Source of the DNA: Actinospineispora acaciae DSM 45401
Lineage (GTDB): Bacteria; Actinomycetota; Actinomycetes; Mycobacteriales; Pseudonocardiaceae
Direction: 5' to 3'
DNA: 64,000 bases
NCBI RefSeq assembly: GCF_000620785.1
Contig: NZ_JIAI01000003.1
Coordinates: forward strand, 620,001-684,000
In this document: positions 8,858 through 17,201 of the stretch, piece by piece
How positions within the stretch are numbered: the stretch's first letter is position 1
Layout of the letters: every line of letters starts with the position of its first letter
Program-made: the position numbers and the translations under genes
Notes under the pieces: generated by a model
Database searches by the model: none
What the model saw: only the letters and a program-made list of their open reading frames with translations
Told to the model about the DNA's origin: nothing

Positions 8858-9145
8858 CGCTGCTCCTTACCACCGCACCAGTCACGTGATCAGACAGCGG
8901 GCGCCAGGTGTGACCCGGTTCACCGCCCGCCAGGCTGGGCGTCACAGTATGACGGCGGTACATCTCAGGTCAATATGTGTAGCTAACGTCGTTTCACGTG
9001 ATGTTGGCGTGACGAACATCCGCCTGTCGCCGAAGATCTCATCAGCAAGCGTGATTTTCACATCCAAGCTTGACGTATCCGCCCGGACGCGATGTGATGC
9101 CCATCGCAGGTGCTGGTGGGCACGAGCGGTGGGAGGTGCCGAGCT
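8858..9145. promoter_or_regulatory. Divergent control region of the polyol/sugar locus
   Basis: No gene is seen in these 288 bases between the leftward importer operon and the rightward DeoR operon. A dyad GATGTT-N9-AACATC lies at 9000-9020. The hexamer TTTCAC recurs nearby (CGTTTCACGTGATG around 8990 and ATTTTCACATCC around 9055). These are candidate sites for the DeoR protein encoded at 9146. The GC content is visibly lower than in the flanking genes. Confidence 0.55.
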
Positions 9146-9970
9146 ATGTCTACGCCGTCTACGCCCCACTCACCGGCGGAGCTGCGCCGGCTGAGCCCGG
9201 AGGGCCGCCAGTCCCGGATCACCGACCTGGTGCTGAGCAGCGGCTCGGTGTCCGCGCAGGAGCTGGCCGAAAGCTTCGGCGTGTCCGTGATGACCATCCA
9301 CCGCGACCTGGACGAGCTGCAGCGCCAGGGCGTGCTGCGCAAGGCTCGCGGCGTGGCCACCGCCCAGCCCAGCGGCACCTTCGAGTCGAACGTCCAGTTC
9401 CGCGCCAAGGCCAACATCGAGGCCAAGCGGCTGATCGGCCAGCACGCCTGCCGACACGTCGAGCCCGGCATGTCCGTGCTGCTCGACGACTCCACCACCG
9501 CGCTGCAGATGATCCCGCACCTGGCCGAGCTCACGCCGCTCACGGTGGCCACCAACTACCTGGCCGCGATGCGCGAGCTGGCGGCCGTGCGCGACGTCCA
9601 GGTGATCGCGCTGGGCGGGCACTACAACGTGCACCACGACTCCTACCTGGGCACCATCTGCGTGGACACCATCCGCTCGCTGCGCTTCGACGCCGCGTTC
9701 GTGAGCACGTCGGCGGTCCGCGAAGGCTACGCGTTCCACCAGGAAGATCGGATCGTGGCCGTCAAGCGGGAGATGGTCGAGGCGTCCGAGCGCTGCCACC
9801 TGCTCATCGACCACAGCAAGCTCAACCGCAACGCCATTCACCGGCTGCTGCCCGTGCACCGGTTCGAGTCGATCATCGTCGACGCCGGGATCTCGGACGA
9901 CACGCTGGCCACGCTTCACGAGTACGACGTCCGGGTCGAGGTGGCCGGCCGACCCGCCAGTGCCCGCTAG
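9146..9970 (+). CDS. DeoR/GlpR family transcriptional regulator
   Basis: This is a 274-residue regulator with an N-terminal DeoR-type winged helix-turn-helix (about 15-65, SVSAQELAESFGVSVMTIHRDLDEL). A C-terminal sugar-phosphate sensing domain of the DeoRC type follows, ending with the DHSK-like motif LIDHSKLNR and IVDAGI. Such proteins usually repress carbohydrate operons and release DNA on binding a phosphorylated intermediate. The ATG at 9146 is chosen because GGGAGG lies nine bases upstream. It sits between two divergent operons and heads the catabolic one, so it probably controls both. Confidence 0.9.
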   Translation: MSTPSTPHSPAELRRLSPEGRQSRITDLVLSSGSVSAQELAESFGVSVMTIHRDLDELQRQGVLRKARGVATAQPSGTFESNVQFRAKANIEAKRLIGQHACRHVEPGMSVLLDDSTTALQMIPHLAELTPLTVATNYLAAMRELAAVRDVQVIALGGHYNVHHDSYLGTICVDTIRSLRFDAAFVSTSAVREGYAFHQEDRIVAVKREMVEASERCHLLIDHSKLNRNAIHRLLPVHRFESIIVDAGISDDTLATLHEYDVRVEVAGRPASAR

Positions 9971-9988
9971 GGAAGGGAACCAGACGAC

Positions 9989-10633
9989 ATGCTGCTGCAC
10001 GACGAACGCGCCCAACTGGTGGACTACTGCCACCGGATGCAGGCCGACGACCTGACCGTCGGCACCTCGGGGAACCTGAGCGTCCGCTCCGGGCAGCACA
10101 TCGCGATCACCCCGAGCGGGGTCCCGTACGAGGACCTCACGCCGGAGTCCATCTGCGTGATCGACCTGGACGGCAACAAGGTGGACAGCGACCTCGAACC
10201 GTCCTCCGAGGTGCCCATGCACACCTCCGTCTACCGGGCCACCGACGCCGCCGCCGTGGTGCACACCCACCCGCTGTACTGCACGGCGCTGTCCGTGCTG
10301 CTCGACGAGGTGCCGCCGGTGCATTACATGATCGCGCTGCTGGGCGGGCCGGTGCGGGTGGCGCCGTACGCCCGGTTCGGCAGCCCGGAGCTGGCGGAGA
10401 ACAGCGTGCGGGCCATGGAGGGTAGGTACGGCGCGCTGATGCAGAACCACGGCGCGACGACGTACGGCGACAGCCTGGCCAAGGCGTACTCGCGCAGCGT
10501 CTACCTGGAGTGGGTGTGCCGGCTCTACCACCAGGCCCGGCTGCTCGGCGAGCCCAACCTGCTGCCGCGCGAGGAGATCGACGGCGTGGCCGCCGTGCTC
10601 GGCGGCTACGGCCAGACCGTGCCGGCGCGGTGA
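9989..10633 (+). CDS. Class II aldolase/adducin family protein (FucA-like)
   Basis: This is a 214-residue zinc-dependent class II aldolase resembling L-fuculose-1-phosphate aldolase. The phosphate-binding GTSGNLSVR is at about 25-33. The catalytic Glu74 (SSEVPMH), zinc ligands His92 and His94 (HTHP) and His154 (NHG) are all present. It would cleave a ketose 1-phosphate to dihydroxyacetone phosphate and an aldehyde. It follows the DeoR gene after 18 bases, and its stop overlaps the start of the kinase gene by four bases. It is one of two class II aldolases in the operon, from visibly different subgroups. Confidence 0.9.
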   Translation: MLLHDERAQLVDYCHRMQADDLTVGTSGNLSVRSGQHIAITPSGVPYEDLTPESICVIDLDGNKVDSDLEPSSEVPMHTSVYRATDAAAVVHTHPLYCTALSVLLDEVPPVHYMIALLGGPVRVAPYARFGSPELAENSVRAMEGRYGALMQNHGATTYGDSLAKAYSRSVYLEWVCRLYHQARLLGEPNLLPREEIDGVAAVLGGYGQTVPAR

Positions 10634-12093
10634 GTACGGGCGCGCGCCTGGGCGTCGACGTGGGGACGTCGGTGGTCAAGGCGGTGCTGTTCGACGCGGA
10701 CGGGGCGGCGCTGGCGGTGCGCGGGCGGCCGCTGGAGCTCGCGCACGGCCCGGACGGCGCGGTGGAGCAGGACCTGGAGGTGGTGCTGGCCGGGCTCGGC
10801 GAGGTGGTGCGCGGCGTGCTGGCGGACACGGGCGCCGACGCACGGCCGGAGCTGGTCGCGCTGACCGGCCAGGGCGACGGCTGTTGGCTGGTCGACGCGG
10901 CGCACCGGCCGGTCCGCCCCGCGATGTCCTGGCTGGACGGGCGCGCGGCGGGGCTGCTCGGCGAGTGGAGCGCGGACGGCGTCACCGAGCGGGTGTTCCG
11001 GGTGAACGGCTCCGCCCTGTTCCCGGGCGCGCCGGCGCCGCTGCTGGCCTGGCTGGACCGTCACGAGCCGGCCGCGCTGGATGCAGCCGCGACCGCCGGC
11101 TACTGCAAGGATGCCGTGTTCGGCCGGCTCACCGGGGTGCGCGCGACCGACCCGTCGGACAGCTCCATGCCGTTCGGCGACGGCACCGGCACCGGCTACA
11201 GCACCGAGGTGCTCTCCCTGACCGGTCTGGAGCACCGCCGCGAGCTGCTCGCACCCATCCAGGGGCCGGTGCCGCGCGCACCGCTGTCCGCATCGGGCGC
11301 GGCGCTGCTCGGCCTGCCGGCCGGTACGCCGGTCAGCTCCGGCCCGTTCGACTTCCCGGCCTGCGCGTTCGGCGGCGGCCTGCGCGACATCGGCGACGCG
11401 CTGCTCATCGTCGGCACCACGCTCGGTTGCCTGGTCAGGGTCGACCGGCTGGTCACCGACGGCGAGCCGGCCGGCTTCCACGTGGCCACCGGCGAGCCGG
11501 GGCGCTGGCTGCGGGCCATGCCGGCGATGGTCGGCACCGCGTCCCTGGACTGGCTGCTGCGCGTGCTCGGCCTCGGTGTGCAGGCCGTCGGCGAGGCGCT
11601 GGCCGAGAGCCCGCCCGGCGCGCGCGGGGTGGAGGCGCTGCCGTACCTGGCCACCTCCGGCGAGCGCGCGCCGTTCGTCGACCCGGCGGCGTCCGGGCAG
11701 CTCACCGGCGTCCGGCTGACCACCGACCGGCACGACCTGGTGCGCGCGGTGTGCGAGGGCCTGGCGTACGCGGCCCGGCACTGCTTCGAAACGGCGGGCC
11801 GCACCGGCCGGGTGGTCGTCTGCGGCGGCGGCACCCGCTCGCGGGCCTGGATGCGGGTGTTCGCCGACGTCCTCGGGGTGCCGCTGGAGCTGGCCCGCAC
11901 CCCGGAGGTGGGCGCCCGAGGCGCCGTGATCGTGGCCGCAAGCGGTGACGAACTCGACGTATCGGCCTGGACCGCCCCGGAGGACGTCATCGACCCGGAT
12001 CCCACCCACCGCCCGCTGTACGACGACGGCTACCGCCGCTACCTCGACCACCTCGCCGCCGCCCGCCCACTGTGGCCCCGGGATACCGCGTGA
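10630..12093 (+). CDS. FGGY-family carbohydrate kinase
   Basis: This 487-residue kinase has the N-terminal ATPase-fold motif LGVDVGTSVVKAVLFD and a C-terminal adenosine motif VVCGGGTRSRAWMRVFADVLG. It also has TGQGDGCWLVD, typical of xylulose/erythritol/glycerol kinase relatives. It should phosphorylate the imported sugar or polyol using ATP. The GTG start at 10630 forms a GTGA overlap with the aldolase stop, and its own stop overlaps the next start in the same way. Context with a GlpD-like dehydrogenase recalls the EryA-EryB pair of erythritol breakdown, but the substrate is not determined. Confidence 0.9.
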   Translation: MSTGARLGVDVGTSVVKAVLFDADGAALAVRGRPLELAHGPDGAVEQDLEVVLAGLGEVVRGVLADTGADARPELVALTGQGDGCWLVDAAHRPVRPAMSWLDGRAAGLLGEWSADGVTERVFRVNGSALFPGAPAPLLAWLDRHEPAALDAAATAGYCKDAVFGRLTGVRATDPSDSSMPFGDGTGTGYSTEVLSLTGLEHRRELLAPIQGPVPRAPLSASGAALLGLPAGTPVSSGPFDFPACAFGGGLRDIGDALLIVGTTLGCLVRVDRLVTDGEPAGFHVATGEPGRWLRAMPAMVGTASLDWLLRVLGLGVQAVGEALAESPPGARGVEALPYLATSGERAPFVDPAASGQLTGVRLTTDRHDLVRAVCEGLAYAARHCFETAGRTGRVVVCGGGTRSRAWMRVFADVLGVPLELARTPEVGARGAVIVAASGDELDVSAWTAPEDVIDPDPTHRPLYDDGYRRYLDHLAAARPLWPRDTA

Positions 12094-12869
12094 CCGGCCC
12101 GAACGTGGCCGAGGCGCGGCGCGGGCTGGTACGCCTGTCGCACCAGCTCGGCGACCCGGCGGCCGACCTGGCCATCCTCGGCGAGGGCAACACCTCGGCC
12201 GCGCTCGGCGACGGCTCGTTCCTGGTCAAGGCCAGCGGCGCCACCCTGGGCCGGATCACCGAGGACGACCTGGTGCGGCTGGACCACGCCGAGGTGCTGG
12301 CGCTGGTCGACGACCCCACCCTGGACGACCACGACGTGGCCGCCCTCTCCGCCCGGCTGGCCGCCTCCCACGAAGGCAAGCCCGCCTCCATCGAGACCAT
12401 GCTGCACGCGCTCGCCCTGGACCTGCCCGGGGTACGGGTGGTCGGGCACACGCACCCGACGGCGGTCAACGCGCTGCTCTGCTCCGACCGGGCCGCCGAC
12501 CTGGTGGCCGGCAGCCTGTTCCCGGACCAGGTGGTGGTCTGCGGCGCGCACGCGCTGCTGGTCCCCTACGCCGAGCCGGGGCTCCCCCTGGCCAGGGCGG
12601 TCCGCCGGGGCCTGGCCGCGCACGTCGACGAACACGGCGCCCCGCCCCGGCTGGTGCACCTGGCCAACCACGGCATCGTGGCGCTCGGCGAGAACGCCGC
12701 CCAGGTGCTGGCCGTGACCGCCATGGCGGTGAAGGCCGCCCGAATCCTGTCCGGCGCGCTGGCCGTCGGCGCGCCGCGCTACCTCGACCCCGAGACCGTG
12801 CGCCGCCTCGACACCCGCGCCGACGAGAGGCACCGCCGCGCCATGCTGAGCCTCCGGGAGGACCGGTGA
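12090..12869 (+). CDS. Class II aldolase family protein (RhaD-like domain)
   Basis: This is a 259-residue class II aldolase with GEGNTS (31-36) and a KASG motif in place of the FucA-like phosphate loop. Catalytic Glu102 (ASIETMLH), His120 and His122 (GHTHP) and His194 (NHG) are intact. This version resembles the stand-alone aldolase domain of RhaD/RhaEW-type enzymes more than FucA. The GTG start at 12090 overlaps the kinase stop by four bases; a GTG at 12072 is possible but lies inside the kinase gene. Two aldolases may act on different phosphorylated ketoses or form a mixed assembly. Confidence 0.85.
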   Translation: MTGPNVAEARRGLVRLSHQLGDPAADLAILGEGNTSAALGDGSFLVKASGATLGRITEDDLVRLDHAEVLALVDDPTLDDHDVAALSARLAASHEGKPASIETMLHALALDLPGVRVVGHTHPTAVNALLCSDRAADLVAGSLFPDQVVVCGAHALLVPYAEPGLPLARAVRRGLAAHVDEHGAPPRLVHLANHGIVALGENAAQVLAVTAMAVKAARILSGALAVGAPRYLDPETVRRLDTRADERHRRAMLSLREDR

Positions 12870-14503
12870 CCGACCCGCCGAACCGGCTCAACCCCGCCCA
12901 ACGCCGCGCCGCGGTGACCGCCGCAACCGCCGAACGGCACGACGTGGTCGTCATCGGCGGCGGCATCACCGGAGCCGGTGTCGCGCTGGACGCCGCTGCC
13001 CGCGGCCTGTCCGTGGTGCTCCTGGAGGCCGGCGACCTGGCCAGCGGCACCTCGTCGCGCTCCGGCAAGACCATGCACGGCGGCCTGCGCTACCTCGAAC
13101 AGCTCAACTTCTCGCTGGTCGCCGAGGCGCTGCGGGAACGCGACCTGGCCATCACCCGGCTGGCCCCGCACCTGGTCGCCCCTGAGCCGTTCCTGTTCCC
13201 GCTGACCAAACGCTGGGAACGGCCCTACATCGGCGCCGGCGTCGCGCTCTACGACCTGATGGCGCTGGCCGGCCGGGGCCGGGGCGTGCCGCACCACCGG
13301 CACCTGTCCCGCCGGGGCGCGCTGCGGGCCGCGCCCGGGCTGGACCCGACCCGCCTCACCGGGGCGCTGCGGTTCTACGACGGACGGATGGACGACGCCC
13401 GCTACGCGCTGGCGGTGGCGCGCACGGCGGCCGGCCTGGGCGCGCGGGTGATCAGCCACGCCCGGGTGGTCGACGTGCTGACCGAGGGCGGCCGGGTGCG
13501 CGGGGTGACCGCGCGCGACGAGCCGTCCGGTTCGCTGTTCGAGGTCTCAGCGTCCGTGGTGGTCAACGCCGCCGGGGTGTGGGCCGCCGACGTCCAGGCG
13601 CTGGCCGGCGCCGCGACCTTCCAGGTCACCCCCGCGAAGGGCGTGCACCTGGTGATCGCGCGCGAGGCGTTCGACTCGACGGCCGGCGTCCTGGCCCGCG
13701 CCGAGGACTCCGTCATCATCCTGCGCAAATGGTTCGACCACTGGCTGCTCGGGACCACCGACACCGCGTACCACGGCGACCGCTCCGCGCCCACCGTCGA
13801 CCCCGAGGACGTCGACTACCTGCTGCGCAACGTCAACAGGTACCTGGCCCGCCCGCTGACCCGCTCGGACGTGCTCGGCACCTTCGCCGGCCTGCGGCCC
13901 CTGCTCGCGCCCGTGCACGCCGCCTCCGGGGCCACGTCCGCGCTGTCCCGCGACCACACCGTGATCGAAGAACCGGCCGGCCTGGTGACCGTGGTCGGCG
14001 GCAAGTACACCACCTACCGCGTGATGGCCGCCGACGCCGTGACCGCCGCCGCCCGCTCCCTGCGCCGCACCCTGCCGCCCTCCCCCACCGCCGCGCTCCC
14101 GCTGGTCGGCGCCCCGAACTGGCGCGGCGTGGCCAACCGCCTACCGCTGCTCGCCGCCGAGTACGGCGTCGACGAACGCCACCTGCGCCGGATGCTGCAC
14201 CGCTACGGCGACGAGCTGCCCGCCGTGCTCGCCCCCGCCCGCACCGACCCGTCGCTCGCCCGGCCGCTGACCGCCGCTCCCGAATACCTGCCCGCCGAGT
14301 TCCGGTACGCCGTCACGCACGAGGGCGCCACCACCCTGTCCGACGTCCTGACCCGCCGCAGCCACCTGGCCATCGAACGCCGCGACGGGGGTGCCGAGGC
14401 GGCGCCGGAGGTGGCGTCCCTGATCGCTCCGCTGCTGGGGTGGGACGCGGCGCGGGAGGCTCGCGAGGTGGCTGTTTACCGTTCCGAGGCGCGGGCACAC
14501 TGA
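12866..14503 (+). CDS. FAD-dependent glycerol-3-phosphate dehydrogenase-like protein (GlpD/EryB-like)
   Basis: This is a 545-residue flavoprotein. It has the FAD-binding motif VVIGGGITGAG (about 31-41) followed by LASGTSSRSGKTMHGGLRYLEQ, a hallmark of the GlpD family. A C-terminal DAO_C-like helical region follows. GlpD enzymes oxidise a polyol phosphate at the membrane and pass electrons to quinone. GlpD typically reads SSKLIHGGLRYL here, whereas this protein reads SGKTMHGGLRYL, which fits a relative with a different substrate. The GTG start at 12866 overlaps the aldolase stop by four bases. In this operon it probably oxidises the kinase product to a ketose phosphate for the aldolases. Confidence 0.88.
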   Translation: MTDPPNRLNPAQRRAAVTAATAERHDVVVIGGGITGAGVALDAAARGLSVVLLEAGDLASGTSSRSGKTMHGGLRYLEQLNFSLVAEALRERDLAITRLAPHLVAPEPFLFPLTKRWERPYIGAGVALYDLMALAGRGRGVPHHRHLSRRGALRAAPGLDPTRLTGALRFYDGRMDDARYALAVARTAAGLGARVISHARVVDVLTEGGRVRGVTARDEPSGSLFEVSASVVVNAAGVWAADVQALAGAATFQVTPAKGVHLVIAREAFDSTAGVLARAEDSVIILRKWFDHWLLGTTDTAYHGDRSAPTVDPEDVDYLLRNVNRYLARPLTRSDVLGTFAGLRPLLAPVHAASGATSALSRDHTVIEEPAGLVTVVGGKYTTYRVMAADAVTAAARSLRRTLPPSPTAALPLVGAPNWRGVANRLPLLAAEYGVDERHLRRMLHRYGDELPAVLAPARTDPSLARPLTAAPEYLPAEFRYAVTHEGATTLSDVLTRRSHLAIERRDGGAEAAPEVASLIAPLLGWDAAREAREVAVYRSEARAH

Positions 14504-14508
14504 CCACC

Positions 14509-14961
14509 GTGGCCACCTTGCTGATCGTGCACCACACGCCCTCGCCGGCCACCGCCGAGATGTTCGACGCGGTGCTGCGCGGCGCGACCGACCCGGAGAT
14601 CACCGGGGTCGACGTGGTGCGGCGGGCGGCGCTGGCGGCCACCGCGTCCGACGTGCTGGGCGCCGACGGGCTGATCCTCGGCACGCCGGCGAACATCGGT
14701 TACATGTCCGGGGCGTTGAAGCACTTCTTCGACCAGGTGTACTACCCGATCCTGGACGATACGAAGGGTCGGCCGTACGGGCTGTTCGTGCACGGGAACC
14801 TGGGCACCGAGGGCGCGGTCAAGGCGGTGGAGTCGATCGCGGACGGGCTGGAGTGGAAGCGGGTGGCCGCTCCGGTCGTGGTCATGGGCACGCCGGACAA
14901 GGCGGCGCTGGAGGCGTGCTGGGAGCTGGGGGCGACGGTGGCCGCGACGCTGATGGACTGA
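14509..14961 (+). CDS. Flavodoxin-like NAD(P)H-dependent oxidoreductase
   Basis: This 150-residue flavodoxin-fold protein contains TLLIVHHTPSPATAEM at the N-terminus, as in FMN phosphate loops, and LILGTPANIGYMSGALKHFFD, as in NAD(P)H-dependent FMN reductases. It probably binds FMN and reduces quinones or similar compounds. The GTG start at 14509 lies five bases after the GlpD-like stop, so it may be co-transcribed as the last gene of the catabolic operon. No clear Shine-Dalgarno element is visible. A role linked to the FAD dehydrogenase is possible but not shown. Confidence 0.8.
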   Translation: MATLLIVHHTPSPATAEMFDAVLRGATDPEITGVDVVRRAALAATASDVLGADGLILGTPANIGYMSGALKHFFDQVYYPILDDTKGRPYGLFVHGNLGTEGAVKAVESIADGLEWKRVAAPVVVMGTPDKAALEACWELGATVAATLMD

Positions 14962-15002
14962 CCTGGCGGGCGCTGGGTCGGCGCTGGGTTAGCCTTCGCC
15001 GC

Positions 15003-15617
15003 ATGGCCAGGCCGAAGGTGCACGACGAGGCGCTGCGCGTGCGGCTGCTCGAACAGGCGGTGCGGACCCTGTCCGAGGAGGGGCCGGACGCGCTGAGCCT
15101 GCGCAAGCTGGCCGCCCAGGTGGGGACATCGACCACGGCGGTGTACTCGCTGTTCGGTGGCAAGCCCGCGCTGCTGGGGGCGGTGTACGACGAGGCGTTC
15201 GAACGGTTCGGGCGGCGGCTGGCCACCATCCCGCCCGGGGACGACCCGCTCGCCGACCTGGCGGCGCTCGGCGTGGTGTACCGGCAGAGCGCGCTGGCCG
15301 ACCCGCACTTCTACCAGGTGATGTTCGGGCCGGCGGGTGGCTCGTTCACCCCGGGCCCCGAGTCGCGGACGCGGGCCGAGGCGACCTTCCGGCCGTTGCT
15401 GGACGCGGTGCGCAGGGCGATCGACGCGGGGGTGTTCCGCGACGAGGACCCGGCGGTCATCGCCGGCTCGCTGTGGGCCAGCGTGCACGGCTTCGTGTCG
15501 CTGGAGCTGCGCTCGCTGCTGCCGCCGACCGAGGACGGCCCCGACGAGCTGTACCGCAAGGCGATGGTGGCCAGCAGCGCCGGCTGGCTCACCGCCGACG
15601 CGCGCGCCCGCGCCTAG
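15003..15617 (+). CDS. TetR/AcrR family transcriptional regulator
   Basis: This is a 204-residue regulator with an N-terminal TetR helix-turn-helix (about 25-55, LSLRKLAAQVGTSTTAVYSLFGGK). The all-helical C-terminal domain contains a YRQSALADPHFYQVMF region typical of the WHG-type subgroup. The ATG at 15003 has no strong ribosome binding site. It stands 41 bases after the flavodoxin-like gene, which is its most likely target. Its stop overlaps the convergent upp stop by four bases. Confidence 0.87.
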   Translation: MARPKVHDEALRVRLLEQAVRTLSEEGPDALSLRKLAAQVGTSTTAVYSLFGGKPALLGAVYDEAFERFGRRLATIPPGDDPLADLAALGVVYRQSALADPHFYQVMFGPAGGSFTPGPESRTRAEATFRPLLDAVRRAIDAGVFRDEDPAVIAGSLWASVHGFVSLELRSLLPPTEDGPDELYRKAMVASSAGWLTADARARA

Positions 15618-16237
15618 ACGGTGCCGAACTGCCGGTCCCCGGCGTCGCCGAGGCCGGGCACGATGAACTTCGCCTCGTTGAGCCGCTCGTCCACCTTCCC
15701 GACGACCACCCGCACCGGCAGCCCGCTCGCCTCGACCGTCGCCAGGCCCTCCGGGGCCGCCAGCACGCAGATCGCCGTGACGTCGGTGGCGCCGCGCTCG
15801 ACCACCAGCTCGACGGCGTGCACCAGGGTGCCCCCGGTGGCCAGCATCGGGTCGAGCACCACCACCGGCTGGCCGACCAGCGAGTCCGGCAGCGACTGCA
15901 TGTACGGCACCGGGCGGTGGGTCTGCTCGTCGCGCACCGCGCCGACGAACCCCATCCGCGAGTGCGGCAGCAGGGCCAGCGCGGCCTCGGCCATGCCCAG
16001 CCCGGCCCGCAGCACCGGAACCAGCAGCGGCGGCTTCTCCAGCCAATGGCCCGTGGTCGTGGTGACCGGGGTCTGGATCGGGCCGCTGGCCAGTGCGGCG
16101 TCCCGGCAGGCCTCGTAGACCAGCATGCCGGTCAGCTCGCGCAGGGCGGCCCGGAAGGCGGCGTCGTCGGTACGGGCGTCGCGCAGGGTGGACAACCAGG
16201 TCGCGACGAGCGGGTGGTCCACCACGTGTAAGTCCAT
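15614..16237 (-). CDS. upp: Uracil phosphoribosyltransferase
   Basis: This is a 207-residue enzyme that converts uracil and PRPP to UMP in pyrimidine salvage. The PRPP-binding motif VVVLDPMLATGGTL and the C-terminal uracil-binding stretch IVPGLGDAGDRQFG are both present. The N-terminus MDLHVVDHPLVATWLSTLRD aligns by eye with actinobacterial Upp, supporting the ATG at 16237. The left end of a MITE-like element lies only 13 bases upstream of the start codon, so the promoter must lie in or beyond that element. It serves the same purpose as the nucleoside salvage genes at 18522-27804. Confidence 0.95.
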   Translation of the reverse strand: MDLHVVDHPLVATWLSTLRDARTDDAAFRAALRELTGMLVYEACRDAALASGPIQTPVTTTTGHWLEKPPLLVPVLRAGLGMAEAALALLPHSRMGFVGAVRDEQTHRPVPYMQSLPDSLVGQPVVVLDPMLATGGTLVHAVELVVERGATDVTAICVLAAPEGLATVEASGLPVRVVVGKVDERLNEAKFIVPGLGDAGDRQFGTV

Positions 16238-16250
16238 GCACGGCAGGCTA

Positions 16251-16411
16251 GAGCGCGCCCCGTGGATCATCCAGCCGGCTGCGCGGCGCCCATGTGGCGC
16301 CTGGCGGCGTTGTCGTCGCCCCAGATACAACACCGGTATCTGGGGCTCCTCCGCCTTGCCAGCCACCACATGGATCACCGCTCGCTCGGCATAGATCCAC
16401 GGGACACGCTC
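16251..16411. mobile_element. MITE-like element, 161 bp, with terminal inverted repeats
   Basis: The ends GAGCGCGCCCCGTGGATC (16251-16268) and GATCCACGGGACACGCTC (16394-16411) are inverted repeats matching at 16 of 18 positions. Both are flanked by TA, consistent with a TA target duplication. An internal perfect hairpin with 11-bp arms lies at 16318-16346 (CCCCAGATAC stem, AACACCG loop). It has no transposase coding capacity. TA duplication fits an IS630-like or IS5/IS427-like parent; I cannot say which. Confidence 0.72.
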
Positions 16412-16836
16412 TAACCGGCGGTGAATCGAGCATGAGCAACGCTCCGGGCGCCGGCCGTCGACACAAAAGGCCCCGGTCGGGCCGTAACTGGAAGTCAGGT
16501 GCCTCATCTGCGTGATCCGGGGTCGGAGCCGGGGATTGACTGAAACGCGTTCCTGGCGCCCACCAGGGGGTTCCGCGACCCCTCGGGTGCGGCCAGGGGT
16601 GGCCGGTTCACCGACCGGAGATCAACACCCGGGAAATCGTGATCACCTGCGGATATGCCATCGTGCCGTACACCCGATCGAGCATAGGCCCGGACGCATA
16701 TCAGCACCCCGCAGTCAAGTCACCCACAGTGAGCCGTGAACCTGACCCGAACGGGTGGTATCCGGTAAACAGTGACACGCTCACGGCTCCTCCGCCGCTG
16801 TACTCATTGAGAGTCAGTCGTCAGGAGGTGATCGGA
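16412..16836. other. Intergenic region without a convincing gene
   Basis: These 425 bases hold no ORF with recognisable features. A 27-codon frame from 16432 (MSNAPGAG..., rich in Arg and Lys) is noted but unsupported. A 9-bp inverted repeat GAGCCGTGA/TCACGGCTC lies at 16731-16739 and 16781-16789, just before the small gene at 16837, and may be a regulatory hairpin. Confidence 0.5.
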
Positions 16837-17070
16837 GTGCCGGAGAACGCGCCTGCAAACGCGGCCTTGGTTGCCGCGGCGGAGCAACTCGGACAATGCG
16901 ATGGCTACATCGTGCTAGCCGTGGACCCACAGACCGGCGAGGTCGACGCGCACGGACCGTACGACGGCCTGTCCGCCACCTTGAAGGCGGATCGCCTCCG
17001 CCACGAGTTCGACGAGGGTGGGCTCACCGATGTCAGCGTCGGCGTGGTGCGGTTGCACACCTCGCCGTGA
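16837..17070 (+). CDS. Small hypothetical protein, 77 aa
   Basis: This is a short acidic protein of 77 residues with no motif I recognise. It contains a pattern of the form YIVLAVDPQTGEVDAHGPYDG followed by two short amphipathic stretches, which suggests a small alpha/beta fold. A strong AGGAGG (16823-16828) lies eight bases before the GTG at 16837, which supports real translation and this start. It precedes the duplicated-module protein by 131 bases. No function can be given. Confidence 0.7.
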   Translation: MPENAPANAALVAAAEQLGQCDGYIVLAVDPQTGEVDAHGPYDGLSATLKADRLRHEFDEGGLTDVSVGVVRLHTSP

Positions 17071-17201
17071 GGCGTCTCGTCCGAGACACGCGGTTCCATA
17101 CCCGGGTCGGCCCCATGCGGGGTCGGCCCGGTGGCGTGTCCGGGTGATCATGCGGCCCTATTACCCTGCGGACGCGACCGCACCGAGAGGCATACAGAAC
17201 A

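Noticed and set aside
8858..9145. Riboswitch in the divergent region before the DeoR gene
   Set aside because: No known conserved riboswitch core was recognisable; short dyads fit protein operators better.
16432..16515. 27-codon basic ORF starting MSNAPGAG
   Set aside because: Very short, no ribosome binding site, partly beside the MITE; cannot be supported as a gene.
16412..16836. tRNA, tmRNA or small RNA gene downstream of the MITE
   Set aside because: No T-arm GTTCGA-type motif with a matching acceptor stem was found, and no tmRNA-like tag frame.
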